From positions 1 to 53,386 of the IMG/VR virus record IMGVR_UViG_3300040807_002454: DNA of 53,386 nt. One strand, 5' to 3'. This DNA is from a virus. The notes below the pieces were generated by a model. The model did no database searches. It had not been told where the DNA came from and saw only the letters and a list, made by a program, of their open reading frames with translations. Of this stretch, positions 8,472 through 15,875 are shown piece by piece. The translations under genes and the position numbers were made by a program. Positions within the stretch are counted from its first letter, which is position 1, and each line of letters begins with the position of its first letter.

Positions 8472-9217
8472 TTGAATTTAATTTTTAACATATGATCCCA
8501 TTTAGTAACACATTTAGATGCTACTACTCTAGGACTCTTATTGAAGGATATTAAAGGTTCTTTATAATATTCTCTATCTATCGTCAATTCTTCTCTTTCC
8601 TGTAGTTGTTCATTATTAGAAGGCGCTAAGTATTTGGCAAAAAAGAAAGACTCAGGCGTACTCTTATATACAGTATCAAATGAACCTCCCGTTGCTCTAC
8701 CTTTATTATTAATGTTATAAAAGGGAAAGTTATATTTAAATGTACTTCCTCCTAAAACATTATAAAACTGTCTAAAAGAAGAATAGATTAGTTTATCATC
8801 CATCCTAATAGATATTGCTTTAGGTACCTCTATTATATCAAAATGGCCATCACTATATACATACTCATACTCATTTAAATAATTGGCAGCATCCAATCTA
8901 AAAGAGTGGAAAGTACCTATCATTTTATCCATTTTCTTAGCCCAGTTGTATTTTGATCTCTTTATTCTACCTATAACTCGATGGGTACAAATATCACTAC
9001 GAAGAGGTATATATTGTAATTTAGATATTAAACCTAAGTTTATCTCCCATACTCTATCATTACCTTCTAGAACAATTTTGCTTTCATCTACACTGAAAGA
9101 TTTTATCTGTACTTTGTAAGGGTAAGTTACACAACTTCCTCCGATTCTACACTTATCTAAATTATGTAGTATCATTACATCCCCAGGACTAACTTTATAG
9201 ATATCATTAATATCCAT
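8468..9217 (-). CDS. beta-rich protein with WxKxMDKxIG motif, paralogue of 9809-10423
   Basis: I start this at the ATG at 9217 (249 aa). A longer frame upstream would need a TTG start and overlap the 60-aa gene by 76 bases. The shorter start also aligns with the paralogue (MDINDIYKVSPGDVMIL against MTKKEIESLSVGTRLTIL). Shared landmarks are a YPYK/YPYN strand and the NWAKKMDKMIG segment, a motif I associate with small SH3/KOW-like phage repeats. The C-terminal 100 residues (FRQFYNVLGGS, FFAKYLAPS) have no counterpart in the paralogue. Role unknown; possibly nucleic-acid or protein binding. Confidence 0.75.
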   Translation of the reverse strand: MDINDIYKVSPGDVMILHNLDKCRIGGSCVTYPYKVQIKSFSVDESKIVLEGNDRVWEINLGLISKLQYIPLRSDICTHRVIGRIKRSKYNWAKKMDKMIGTFHSFRLDAANYLNEYEYVYSDGHFDIIEVPKAISIRMDDKLIYSSFRQFYNVLGGSTFKYNFPFYNINNKGRATGGSFDTVYKSTPESFFFAKYLAPSNNEQLQEREELTIDREYYKEPLISFNKSPRVVASKCVTKWDHMLKIKFK

Positions 9218-9219
9218 AT

Positions 9220-9402
9220 CTAATAGTTTAGATTTAGAAATTCTTTGAAGGCTTTCGAGGGATCCTCTGGTAACCTTCTTAATGAGAAATACCAAGCTGT
9301 AAATCTTTTGTTCATTTCTTCTTCTGTTTCAGTATGCTTTACTGATATTTCTACCTGACGCTCTGTTACTGCGTCAACAAAAGATATCTGAAAGGTATTC
9401 AT
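9220..9402 (-). CDS. hypothetical protein, 60 aa
   Basis: Short protein with an N-terminal beta pair (FQISFVDAVTERQVEISVKH) and a helical end. It lies precisely between the two copies of the duplicated module, 2 bases before the restarted 249-aa gene and overlapping the 135-aa gene by 4 bases. It has no equivalent in the second copy, so it is either an insertion or was lost once. Confidence 0.6.
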   Translation of the reverse strand: MNTFQISFVDAVTERQVEISVKHTETEEEMNKRFTAWYFSLRRLPEDPSKAFKEFLNLNY

Positions 9403-9806
9403 ATTAAGTCTTCTTTGAAAGTCTCTAATGTAATTATCTCTCCTTCAATTTCATCAATCTTTCTTTCAAGAGAGGTTACAAGACTTAATGCATCAGTAAT
9501 TACATCTAATGCATCTTTACGATTAGATATATAACCCAGAGGTGTATATGGGTCTGTACTCCCGGGTTTAAATACAGCAGTAGCTGTCTTTTCGTATCTA
9601 AGTTTAGCTTTATCTAAAGCTCTAAGAGCCCTATCTAACTCTAACTTTAATTGAGGAATAGTAATAGTTTTTCTGCTCATGATTTCTCCTTCTAATAATA
9701 GAAGAGTATCTTCTTGGAAATCCTGCACTTGTTCTAATTGTAAATCGGCATCAGTTTTGTTTAACTCCGTTTTAACACGATTTAAAAATGATATTTTCTT
9801 TGGCAT
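9399..9806 (-). CDS. coiled-coil protein, paralogue of 8082-8471
   Basis: The 135-aa sequence shares VQDFQEDTLLLLEGEI and IPQLKLELDRALRALDKA with the 129-aa neighbour and ends in a second coiled coil (SLVTSLERKIDEIEGEI). The central stretch around residues 75-95 (FKPGSTDPYTPLGY) differs from the paralogue. It sits 2 bases downstream of its 204-aa partner gene. Function is not known. Confidence 0.75.
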   Translation of the reverse strand: MPKKISFLNRVKTELNKTDADLQLEQVQDFQEDTLLLLEGEIMSRKTITIPQLKLELDRALRALDKAKLRYEKTATAVFKPGSTDPYTPLGYISNRKDALDVITDALSLVTSLERKIDEIEGEIITLETFKEDLI

Positions 9807-9808
9807 GA

Positions 9809-10423
9809 CTATAGTTTTATAGTTTGATATGCTCTGTTAAGATGAATAACAGGAGTATATCTATTAGATTTAAAAATTATTTTTTGCACTTCTTTTTCAG
9901 ATGGCTTTTCAGGGGATTCTTCAGGTAACTTTTCAACTACACCTTCAGGTAAATCTTCAAGATCCCCGAAAGACATACTCATATCCCACTTTTTAGCGTT
10001 AATTTCATCTTTTGTAGCAGGTCTAAAATGATTATCTACATAACACCATGACCATCCTTCAAACCCATCAAAAGTAATACAATCAAACAAGGGATCTACC
10101 TTAGTTATCTGGACAGTTCTTCCTATAAATTTGTCCATTGCTTTTGACCAGTTACTTCCTTTAGTAATGGTAATCCAGTTACCTACGCTAAAAGAAAAAG
10201 TATAAAAGTCTAAATTCTTTTCATGAAGACTCCATCCATAACCCTTTTCACAAGTAAAACTAGGATAAGGTCCTGTTAATTTTAACTTTGTTATCTTAAG
10301 ATTATATGGATAATCTACTGAATCTAAACCATGGCTACCTGATTCAACATTATAAGAAAGAGGCCTTTCTAAAATAGTTAAACGAGTTCCTACTGATAAG
10401 CTTTCTATTTCTTTTTTTGTCAT
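9809..10423 (-). CDS. beta-rich protein with WxKxMDKxIG motif, paralogue of 8468-9217
   Basis: The 204-aa sequence shares the YPYN strand and SNWSKAMDKFIGRTVQI with the 249-aa paralogue. The glycine/aspartate spacing around the motif (VGNWITITKG, FDGFEGWSWCYVDNHFRP) fits a compact SH3-like barrel. The C-terminus carries a proline/glutamate-rich linker (LPEESPEKPSEKE) and a short basic tail, absent from the other copy. The pair looks like an early-gene module of unknown purpose. Confidence 0.75.
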   Translation of the reverse strand: MTKKEIESLSVGTRLTILERPLSYNVESGSHGLDSVDYPYNLKITKLKLTGPYPSFTCEKGYGWSLHEKNLDFYTFSFSVGNWITITKGSNWSKAMDKFIGRTVQITKVDPLFDCITFDGFEGWSWCYVDNHFRPATKDEINAKKWDMSMSFGDLEDLPEGVVEKLPEESPEKPSEKEVQKIIFKSNRYTPVIHLNRAYQTIKL

Positions 10424-10432
10424 GATTTTAGA

Positions 10433-10888
10433 TTATTTTTTATATCTGTTAATAAGTTTCCTAGAAGGTTTTTGTCCTTCATTGTCTTTCACACTTACTC
10501 CCCATTTTTTATCATTCCAATTGTTCCATTCTATAATTGGAAGTTTAGCCTTTAACAATTGTGTCCTAAAAGGTCCTTGACTCCACTTATGAAGTAAGGC
10601 TTTTTTCATTACCTTAATAGCCATAGTGTCATCCCAATCTTCTCTTAGTACAAGTTTTCTAGCCTCTCTTTTAGCTCTATGAGGCTCTAATCTAGCTATG
10701 TACAAACGTTTTCTTGCGTCTTTAAATTTCATAGCCTGATAATAGTTCTCAACACTGTAGTAAGCTATATTCTGAACAATAATAGGGGTAGTAAAAGGAA
10801 TCATATTTGAAAACCAATTATAAATCCATTGGCCTTTGTACTCAAATGCTCTAGGTCTATATTCTTCCCAATTTTTTATCTTGTCCAT
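10433..10888 (-). CDS. NADAR (YbiA-like) domain protein, 151 aa
   Basis: The first ATG is at 10888; a TTG three codons earlier is less likely. Nearly the whole protein is a NADAR domain: WFSNMIPF near the start, SVENYYQAMKFKD, a basic AKREARKL segment, MKKALLHKW, IIEWNNWNDKKWGV and a final G-x3-S/G turn. NADAR proteins bind ADP-ribose-like ligands. Known members remove ADP-ribose from guanine bases (partnering DarT-type transferases), and E. coli YbiA acts on riboflavin-pathway intermediates. Together with the PARP at 3570-4697 it suggests an ADP-ribose-handling pair, or a shield against host ADP-ribosylating defence. A terminator follows upstream at 10906. Confidence 0.85.
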   Translation of the reverse strand: MDKIKNWEEYRPRAFEYKGQWIYNWFSNMIPFTTPIIVQNIAYYSVENYYQAMKFKDARKRLYIARLEPHRAKREARKLVLREDWDDTMAIKVMKKALLHKWSQGPFRTQLLKAKLPIIEWNNWNDKKWGVSVKDNEGQKPSRKLINRYKK

Positions 10889-10905
10889 ATTTTTCAATTT
10901 AAGAA

Positions 10906-10940
10906 TAAAAAAGGGCTCCTGAAATACATCAGAAAGCCCT
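10906..10940 (-). terminator. intrinsic terminator of the hydrolase unit
   Basis: On the minus strand the arms AGGGCT and AGCCCT, with an inner TGA/TCA pairing, are followed by six Ts. It lies between the SleB-like gene (ends 10973) and the NADAR gene and should end transcription from the hydrolase side. Confidence 0.75.
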
Positions 10941-10972
10941 CTAAATGAAAGTCTTTATCTAACTTCTTCTAC

Positions 10973-11449
10973 TTACTCTCCGTGAAATAAATGGTTGTCT
11001 ATAAAAAAAGTATTAGGATATTTCTTATAGACCCATCTTATAAATCTTGTATCAGTAGATGAACAAGGGTTATAAAAGAATAAATACTTGGATACATATT
11101 TCTCCAAGTACCATTGCTTCACTAGTTTATATGTCTCCTCAGTATAGATGAAATACTTTGTACCTACTCCATCAAACTGCCCTTTATCATAAATAACGCC
11201 TAATATAGAATTAGGAAATTTCTTATGTAGGACTCGGGACATAATTACTCCTAGTACTTCTCTTTTACCTAGAAAGCCTTCAGACCAACATTCACTATTG
11301 ATCAATTTGGTAAGTTCTACTAATACTGTATGAGTACTAGGCTTTATATCAACTACTTCTATGCAGGAAGAAGATCCAGCATACATAATGTTAGGGTGTC
11401 TTACTCCTAAGGTAGTAAACCAAAGGAGTAGTAATAGTGTGTATTTCAT
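10973..11449 (-). CDS. secreted SleB/CwlJ-like cell-wall hydrolase
   Basis: A signal peptide (MKYTLLLLLWFTTLGV) is followed by a Hydrolase_2-type domain. It shows INSECWSEGFLGKREVLGVIMSRV with the conserved glutamate, FPNSILGVIYDKGQFDGV, and a terminal FFIDNHLFHG matching the family's closing aromatic-His-x-Phe. Members cleave peptidoglycan. In a phage this is the best endolysin candidate in the window; the signal sequence suggests Sec export rather than holin dependence. It is 158 aa, close to a single-domain family length. Confidence 0.8.
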   Translation of the reverse strand: MKYTLLLLLWFTTLGVRHPNIMYAGSSSCIEVVDIKPSTHTVLVELTKLINSECWSEGFLGKREVLGVIMSRVLHKKFPNSILGVIYDKGQFDGVGTKYFIYTEETYKLVKQWYLEKYVSKYLFFYNPCSSTDTRFIRWVYKKYPNTFFIDNHLFHGE

Positions 11450-11470
11450 GGGTATCTTATTTATAAGGTA

Positions 11471-11671
11471 TTAACTTCTAATCAATTTTACTTTCTTTAC
11501 AAACTTCCAATCAATACTTTTTTTAGGACTAATAAAATTCGTACAGGCATACCACATGTCGCCATTAGCTAAAGAACCAACAGCAGCGAGTGACTTGCCT
11601 CCTCCAACGGATTGTTTCCAATAAATTGTGTACAGTCCATGATCAAGTTCTTGAACTTTATCCTTTTTCAT
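11471..11671 (-). CDS. hypothetical protein, 66 aa
   Basis: The middle of this small basic protein is tryptophan-, tyrosine- and glycine-rich (LYTIYWKQSVGGGKSLAAVG) and it ends in VKKVKLIRS. The GGGKS string resembles a P-loop only by chance, since no ATPase core follows. It lies 21 bases upstream of the hydrolase and 2 bases after the 55-aa membrane gene, so it belongs to the lysis-like cluster by position. Confidence 0.6.
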   Translation of the reverse strand: MKKDKVQELDHGLYTIYWKQSVGGGKSLAAVGSLANGDMWYACTNFISPKKSIDWKFVKKVKLIRS

Positions 11672-11673
11672 AT

Positions 11674-11841
11674 TTAAAAAGTAATGATTTTACTCGTTGC
11701 CATTCTATAAATAGTTAGACTACCTAACAAAATAGCTAAGATCAAGCTTATTAAAGATAATACTTCAATGTTAATTAATAGCATACTTAAAGCAATTAAA
11801 CACAAAAACACTACTATATTAGGTATAGCGTTATTAAACAT
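11674..11841 (-). CDS. 55-aa two-helix membrane protein (holin-like size)
   Basis: I found this frame by hand: ATG at 11841, stop at 11674. It encodes MFNNAIPNIVVFLCLIALS, then a second hydrophobic stretch ending LAILLGSLTIYR and a short basic tail (ATSKIITF). Two helices, tiny size and its position two genes upstream of the SleB-like hydrolase make it the best holin candidate here, although that is inference. Confidence 0.5.
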   Translation of the reverse strand: MFNNAIPNIVVFLCLIALSMLLINIEVLSLISLILAILLGSLTIYRMATSKIITF

Positions 11842-11898
11842 AATAAAAATTTTGTACTTTAAGATAAAAGTATTAGATACTAATTATAATAAAGTAGA

Positions 11899-12057
11899 TT
11901 AAAGTTTTCTTTTTAATCTTAAAACACGAATATGTGCTTCTAAATTATCAATACGTCGCATATATACTAGTTTCATCTTTTCATTTGTACTAGTACTTAG
12001 TAACGCCTTGTAGTATTCCAGAGCGTTTAGACTCTCTTCTAATGTTTCTGGTAACAT
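11899..12057 (-). CDS. helical protein, 52 aa
   Basis: I begin at the internal ATG at 12057 because the longer frame would start inside the tRNA at 12088-12160. The product is an amphipathic, basic helical hairpin (LPETLEESLNALEYYKALL then a KMKLVYMRRIDNLEAHIRVL segment). No family recognised. Confidence 0.5.
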   Translation of the reverse strand: MLPETLEESLNALEYYKALLSTSTNEKMKLVYMRRIDNLEAHIRVLRLKRKL

Positions 12058-12087
12058 AATATTTGATTTAGTGTGTAATATAAATAG

Positions 12088-12160
12088 TTGGCCCATAGGG
12101 ATTTGAACCCTAAATACCGCGTTATGAGCGCGACGTGATAACCAGTTTCACCATGGGCCA
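12088..12160 (-). tRNA. tRNA-Met or tRNA-Ile2 (anticodon CAT)
   Basis: A cloverleaf is read on the minus strand. The acceptor TGGCCCA pairs with TGGGCCA, the D-stem is GTGA/TCAC, and the anticodon stem CGCG/CGCG has loop CTCATAA. The T-stem is AGGG/CCCT and the discriminator is A. CCA is not encoded. Anticodon CAT could read AUG, or AUA if its C is converted to lysidine. It is not initiator-like, because 1:72 is T-A, which is an ordinary pair. Confidence 0.9.
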
Positions 12161-12163
12161 GAA

Positions 12164-12193
12164 TTAGGTCTTTCTAGAGTAAGAAAGACCTAA
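12164..12193 (-). terminator. 12-bp stem-loop between 12198 gene and tRNA
   Basis: Perfect arms TTAGGTCTTTCT and AGAAAGACCTAA surround a 6-base loop. There is little T-run after it on the minus strand, so it may act as an RNA-processing or 3'-stabilising hairpin just before the tRNA instead of a strong terminator. Confidence 0.5.
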
Positions 12194-12197
12194 AACA

Positions 12198-12620
12198 TCA
12201 GATACTCTTTAAGAGTTTTTTCGCCTGCTTACGCAATGCATCGCCACCTTTTGCTTTTAATGCCTCCAAATCAGCTGATTTAGCTAACTCTAAAATCTCC
12301 TGTACTTCTTTCTTTACAGAAGACATCTTAGTCTGTTTTATGTATAAATCTTTTTTATACTCAAAAACAGCTTTCACTACTTCAATTTGTAAAGATAGAG
12401 TAGAATCTTCCCCTACATTAGTCAAAGTTTCTACTTCTGTAGTCTTCCTTAATTTTGAAAGCTCTCTAAGAGCATAGTTAAGGGACGGACGTTGATTCTC
12501 ATTATTATCCATCTCCCTGCTAAAACAGGCATGTAAATCAAATAATTGTTCAGTGCTAACCCAACCTTTAACGGTTGGAAACTTTAACTTTTGTATTAGG
12601 GCTTGTTTGAAAATGTCCAT
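12198..12620 (-). CDS. helical hypothetical protein, 140 aa
   Basis: Two long helical regions flank a threonine-rich turn, and the C-terminus is alanine/lysine-rich (EALKAKGGDALRKQAKKLL). The start overlaps the end of the 671-aa gene by 53 bases, an unusually deep overlap that implies coupling. No domain recognised; perhaps a partner of the 671-aa protein. Confidence 0.65.
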   Translation of the reverse strand: MDIFKQALIQKLKFPTVKGWVSTEQLFDLHACFSREMDNNENQRPSLNYALRELSKLRKTTEVETLTNVGEDSTLSLQIEVVKAVFEYKKDLYIKQTKMSSVKKEVQEILELAKSADLEALKAKGGDALRKQAKKLLKSI

Positions 12621-14583
12621 TGAACTTAAGTTTTATAACTTTCCCATCTGCTCTCACTGTAATACTATCTTTAGTATTAACAGAGAAACCTAGACCAGCA
12701 AGTTGGTTATCAGAATAAGAAGCTCTTGTTCTAGCTCCCAATGCTTCAAAAACTCTTTTCTCCTGTTGTAATACAGGATTTAAAAATTCATTGTATATTC
12801 CTCTTACAGAACTAGGATTTTTAACCCCATCTATAATGAAGAAGTAATGAGGATTTCCTACTTTATCTTTCCAATAATTAGGAGAGAGCATAAAGGTATC
12901 GACTTTATGATACTTTTGCGTATTAATTCCCCAAATATTTCGAGATTGTGCTTCACTAGGTATATGAGATTTCATACTCATTTTACCATTTTTGCACGTT
13001 ACAGTAGCTACATTTACAAACTCTCCCTGACGTAATCCCTTGTTATAAACAAAAGAGTGAGTAGTCCCTCCAAATACTACTTCGGCTTTAAATCCTTTTT
13101 GAACACCCCTAAGGGCATAATTGTGTACTCTAAACTTAAACTTTGCATCTACTAGTTCAGTGAATACTATATTCTCCACAATATCACTCTTATAACTTTT
13201 GGGAGTTTGTATGTCTACATCTAAGTGTCCATGTTCAGTTCGTTTTCTAGAATAATAAATATGTTTATCTAGATACGAACAATGAGCATCTAAGTCCGAA
13301 TTGTCTTCAGCATTATCAGCCCAAGAAATAGAGAATCTTAATAAACCATCTACATTTCCTCCTCTGTTCTTAACAGATTTAGTAATAGATGATATAGTAT
13401 TCTCTCCATTATAGCTCCATCTGAACCCATTATCCCAGGCCAAGATACTAGGGCCTCGTTCTTGAGCTAACATATTCATAAAGTTACCTTCATGATTGTT
13501 CTCTACTAAAATTTCTAGATCCTTGATAGTAGGAAGAATTTTCATAAAGGCTTGAATATCCATTTCAGTACCATAGGCAGGTTTTTTTTCTACAAGGTCT
13601 TCCAATAGTCCATCCAGAGCTCCTGACATTAGACTCTTTGCTTTGGAACTTGTCCAGAATACATGTTGGATGTTTAAGTCTCCTAACGTTGCATGCCTTA
13701 CAGGAATACTATCCTCAAAGCCTAATGCTTTAAGCTTATTCTCTGCCTCTAGGACTTGTTTTCTTGTAAATATGGCTTTGGGCCTCTTATAGGATACACC
13801 TACTATAGTTCTACCGAACTTAGTAACTGCATCTAATAAAGGTATTCCTTCATTGATTTCAATAAGTAGCGTCCCTATTGCTGTGTTTCTAATGGCTAAT
13901 TTTCTACCATACTTGGCAGTAGCTATCCAAAGTTCTTCTTCAGTACCTTCCCATTCAGATTGGAACCTTTGAAATGTTTCAATAGCAAATCGAAACTGTT
14001 CTGCTCTAGGTAAAGTACCTTCATTAATAAGATCCATTACGCTATCAATGGACTCTTTTGAGAACTCATTCATACTTCTCTTTATTACAGCATAAGTTTG
14101 GAGAAACTCCCCTTTCTTAGTAGCTACATCATTAGAGATACAACTAACTGGTGTTTGAGCTGAGAAGTGCTCAAATCGTTTTTCATACTTTTCAGAACTA
14201 GGGTCAACCCCAAGATTGTAATCAGTACCCATACTGGTTTCTTCAGTAAGGAATACCCCATTAATACTCTTTGTAGCTACTAAAGCATTTAACTTCTCGG
14301 CTACTACATTGTAAGGATGGGGTAAATTCTCATAATTATCCCATAAAGAAATTACTTTATTGTCTATTATCCCCACTACATTACCATAACGTCTTATAAA
14401 AGACTTACAACAGTTACAGGTGTGTACTGTCTCGGAGATGTAAATAGGGTCTGTCCCTGTTGGGAATGAGTTAATATACGTATCCCATAGCTCCTCTTTG
14501 GATACCTCTGTAGTAAAGAGCGTAGACTTGCTTTCTAAGAATTTTACGGCATTCTCCACATGGATTTTAAAGGCTTTAAACAT
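12568..14583 (-). CDS. 671-aa protein with N-terminal HxCxCC motif and DUF2135-like beta domain
   Basis: Near residue 55 the motif HTCNCCKSFIRRYGNVVGI offers a possible metal site. Residues 60-380 are helical. Around 400-520 a beta domain contains SWADNAEDNSDLDAHCSYL, HIYYSRKR, GHLDVDIQTP and VENIVF. The pattern D-x-LD-H ... IYY ... G-LD-D ... ENI resembles DUF2135/YfaP-type domains. No secretion signal is seen, so it is probably cytoplasmic. I recall similar large HxCxCC proteins in other phages, without known function. The 140-aa gene begins inside its end. Confidence 0.75.
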   Translation of the reverse strand: MFKAFKIHVENAVKFLESKSTLFTTEVSKEELWDTYINSFPTGTDPIYISETVHTCNCCKSFIRRYGNVVGIIDNKVISLWDNYENLPHPYNVVAEKLNALVATKSINGVFLTEETSMGTDYNLGVDPSSEKYEKRFEHFSAQTPVSCISNDVATKKGEFLQTYAVIKRSMNEFSKESIDSVMDLINEGTLPRAEQFRFAIETFQRFQSEWEGTEEELWIATAKYGRKLAIRNTAIGTLLIEINEGIPLLDAVTKFGRTIVGVSYKRPKAIFTRKQVLEAENKLKALGFEDSIPVRHATLGDLNIQHVFWTSSKAKSLMSGALDGLLEDLVEKKPAYGTEMDIQAFMKILPTIKDLEILVENNHEGNFMNMLAQERGPSILAWDNGFRWSYNGENTISSITKSVKNRGGNVDGLLRFSISWADNAEDNSDLDAHCSYLDKHIYYSRKRTEHGHLDVDIQTPKSYKSDIVENIVFTELVDAKFKFRVHNYALRGVQKGFKAEVVFGGTTHSFVYNKGLRQGEFVNVATVTCKNGKMSMKSHIPSEAQSRNIWGINTQKYHKVDTFMLSPNYWKDKVGNPHYFFIIDGVKNPSSVRGIYNEFLNPVLQQEKRVFEALGARTRASYSDNQLAGLGFSVNTKDSITVRADGKVIKLKFNGHFQTSPNTKVKVSNR

Positions 14584-14712
14584 GTTTTATATTTTTTAGT
14601 TTGATATAGTTTTAGAAGAACATATGTCCTTAGCTCTCATGCCACGTCAAGGCAACTATTATATGAGAGATTTCTAGGCTTTTAGCCTAAGGGATTTCAA
14701 CCTTAACTCGGT
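14584..14712 (-). other. intergenic leader with short hairpin
   Basis: This 129-base gap between the ArsR-like gene and the 671-aa gene holds a 6-bp hairpin at 14675-14689 (TAGGCT/AGCCTA) and an A-rich stretch before the ATG at 14583. I see no promoter consensus that I would trust. Confidence 0.4.
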
Positions 14713-15306
14713 TTATGTATTTACGAACTTCTTGATTCTCTGTATACAGTCTTTTAAGTACCGTTCATTTATATCATAATAGATATATTTTCCATCACGC
14801 CCAGCACCAACTATACTTGTTTCCCGCAAAATTTTTAAATGCTGCGAAGTAATAGATTGTTCCAACTTTAAAGTGTTGTAAATTTTGTTGACATTAATAA
14901 TGTCTTTTTTTCGTATATACTTCAATATTTTCATACGAAGCGGATGACTTAGTGCTCTAAGTACCCTAGCACATGCGTCTAACCCTCCAAAATAGTTATA
15001 GAAGGCTTTATACTGTAAGAGTCTTTCTTTATTAACCGAATAATAGATACTCTTTCCTTTCCTTTCGTAATGTACTAAGTTGGCTCTTCTTAATACTGCA
15101 AGCTCTTGGGACATTTTAGACTGATCAGTACGTAATTTTACATACAGATCAGTTACATTTAAGGTTCCAAAGGCTTCCAATACGTCTAAAATATGGAATC
15201 GCAGTTGGTTATTTAAAGCCCTTATTAACAATACTGCTTGTCGTAAGGTCACATAGTCGATAGTGACTGCATTAACCTTTATTTTGCGATTTTTTGTCTT
15301 TAGCAT
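14713..15306 (-). CDS. tandem ArsR-like double winged-helix regulator
   Basis: The first ATG is at 15306 (197 aa); an earlier TTG would deepen the overlap with the next gene. The protein contains two ArsR-type winged helices in one chain. The first has NNQLRFHILDVLEAFGTLNVTDLYVKL, DQSKMSQELAVLRRANLV and a KGKSIYYSV wing. The second has SHPLRMKILKYIRK, EQSITSQHLKILRETSIV and a DGKYIYYDI wing. ArsR proteins normally dimerise, so this looks like a covalent pseudo-dimer. No cysteine metal site (CVC) is visible. By position it may be the regulator of early or middle genes. Confidence 0.8.
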   Translation of the reverse strand: MLKTKNRKIKVNAVTIDYVTLRQAVLLIRALNNQLRFHILDVLEAFGTLNVTDLYVKLRTDQSKMSQELAVLRRANLVHYERKGKSIYYSVNKERLLQYKAFYNYFGGLDACARVLRALSHPLRMKILKYIRKKDIINVNKIYNTLKLEQSITSQHLKILRETSIVGAGRDGKYIYYDINERYLKDCIQRIKKFVNT

Positions 15307-15601
15307 CTTTTGTCTTTTTAAAGGTGAAACAATTCTTTTCAATGATTACATCCTTATAAATATTATTAGTAGGTATACACCAAAAAGAATCTTTTGGAAT
15401 TGTTTTTACATAGGATATCGAAGAACCTAATCCTTGGCATAGTTCATACATACCTTCTATTTCAGGTAAGTATACTCTATATGTACCTAATACTGATCCA
15501 TACCTTCGATATATAGGAGTGACATTAGGGAACCTCTCTTTTATTATATCTGTAATAAAAGCCTTGTTATATTTCCCATTAAATTTAAAACTAATCATCA
15601 A
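15272..15601 (-). CDS. hypothetical protein, 109 aa
   Basis: Mixed alpha/beta sequence with a GSVLGTYRVYLPEIEGMYELC core and a lysine-rich tail (TKDAKDKKSQNKG). The double ATG at 15601 is used. Its end overlaps the ArsR-like gene by 35 bases. Not recognised. Confidence 0.6.
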   Translation of the reverse strand: MMISFKFNGKYNKAFITDIIKERFPNVTPIYRRYGSVLGTYRVYLPEIEGMYELCQGLGSSISYVKTIPKDSFWCIPTNNIYKDVIIEKNCFTFKKTKDAKDKKSQNKG

Positions 15602-15610
15602 TAAAAGATG

Positions 15611-15654
15611 AGAAGGGACAAGCCCTTCTCTGTGTGAGACAACACTCTCTCACG
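15611..15654 (-). terminator. two adjacent hairpins before the 15601 gene
   Basis: The arms GAGAAGGG/CCCTTCTC (15611-15631) are followed by GTGAGA/TCTCAC. On the minus strand the pair is followed by ATCTTTTATT and then the ATG of the 109-aa gene. It may be a terminator for the 15667 gene or a leader structure controlling the next one. Confidence 0.5.
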
Positions 15655-15666
15655 GGGAGTTCAGTC

Positions 15667-15873
15667 CTATGTAACTTTTACTGCTTGAGGAAAGATTTGT
15701 TGAGCAGTGCTCAAGTTTTTCCACGCATCAGGATAATTAGTCCTAATTTTTGCAAGTATGTACATACGGGCTGGAGAGTTTTGCACTTTCACTCCTATCT
15801 CCTTCAATCTCTTAATCTCTCGATCAGAAAAGTGAATGCGCTTCTCAATAGCCCAAATAGTAACGGATTTCAT
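15667..15873 (-). CDS. small basic helical protein, 68 aa
   Basis: The sequence (AIEKRIHFSDREIKRLKEIGV then SPARMYILAKIRTNYPDAW) suggests helix-turn-helix-like packing but no family is certain. Its ATG lies 2 bases after the 3' end of tRNA-Arg, so tRNA and mRNA are probably cut from one transcript. A frame on the other strand here is longer but reads through the tRNA. Confidence 0.5.
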   Translation of the reverse strand: MKSVTIWAIEKRIHFSDREIKRLKEIGVKVQNSPARMYILAKIRTNYPDAWKNLSTAQQIFPQAVKVT

Positions 15874-15875
15874 AG

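Noticed and set aside
11471-11671. P-loop-like GGGKS in the 66-aa protein
   Set aside because: No hydrophobic strand before it, no Walker B, and the protein is far too short for an ATPase.
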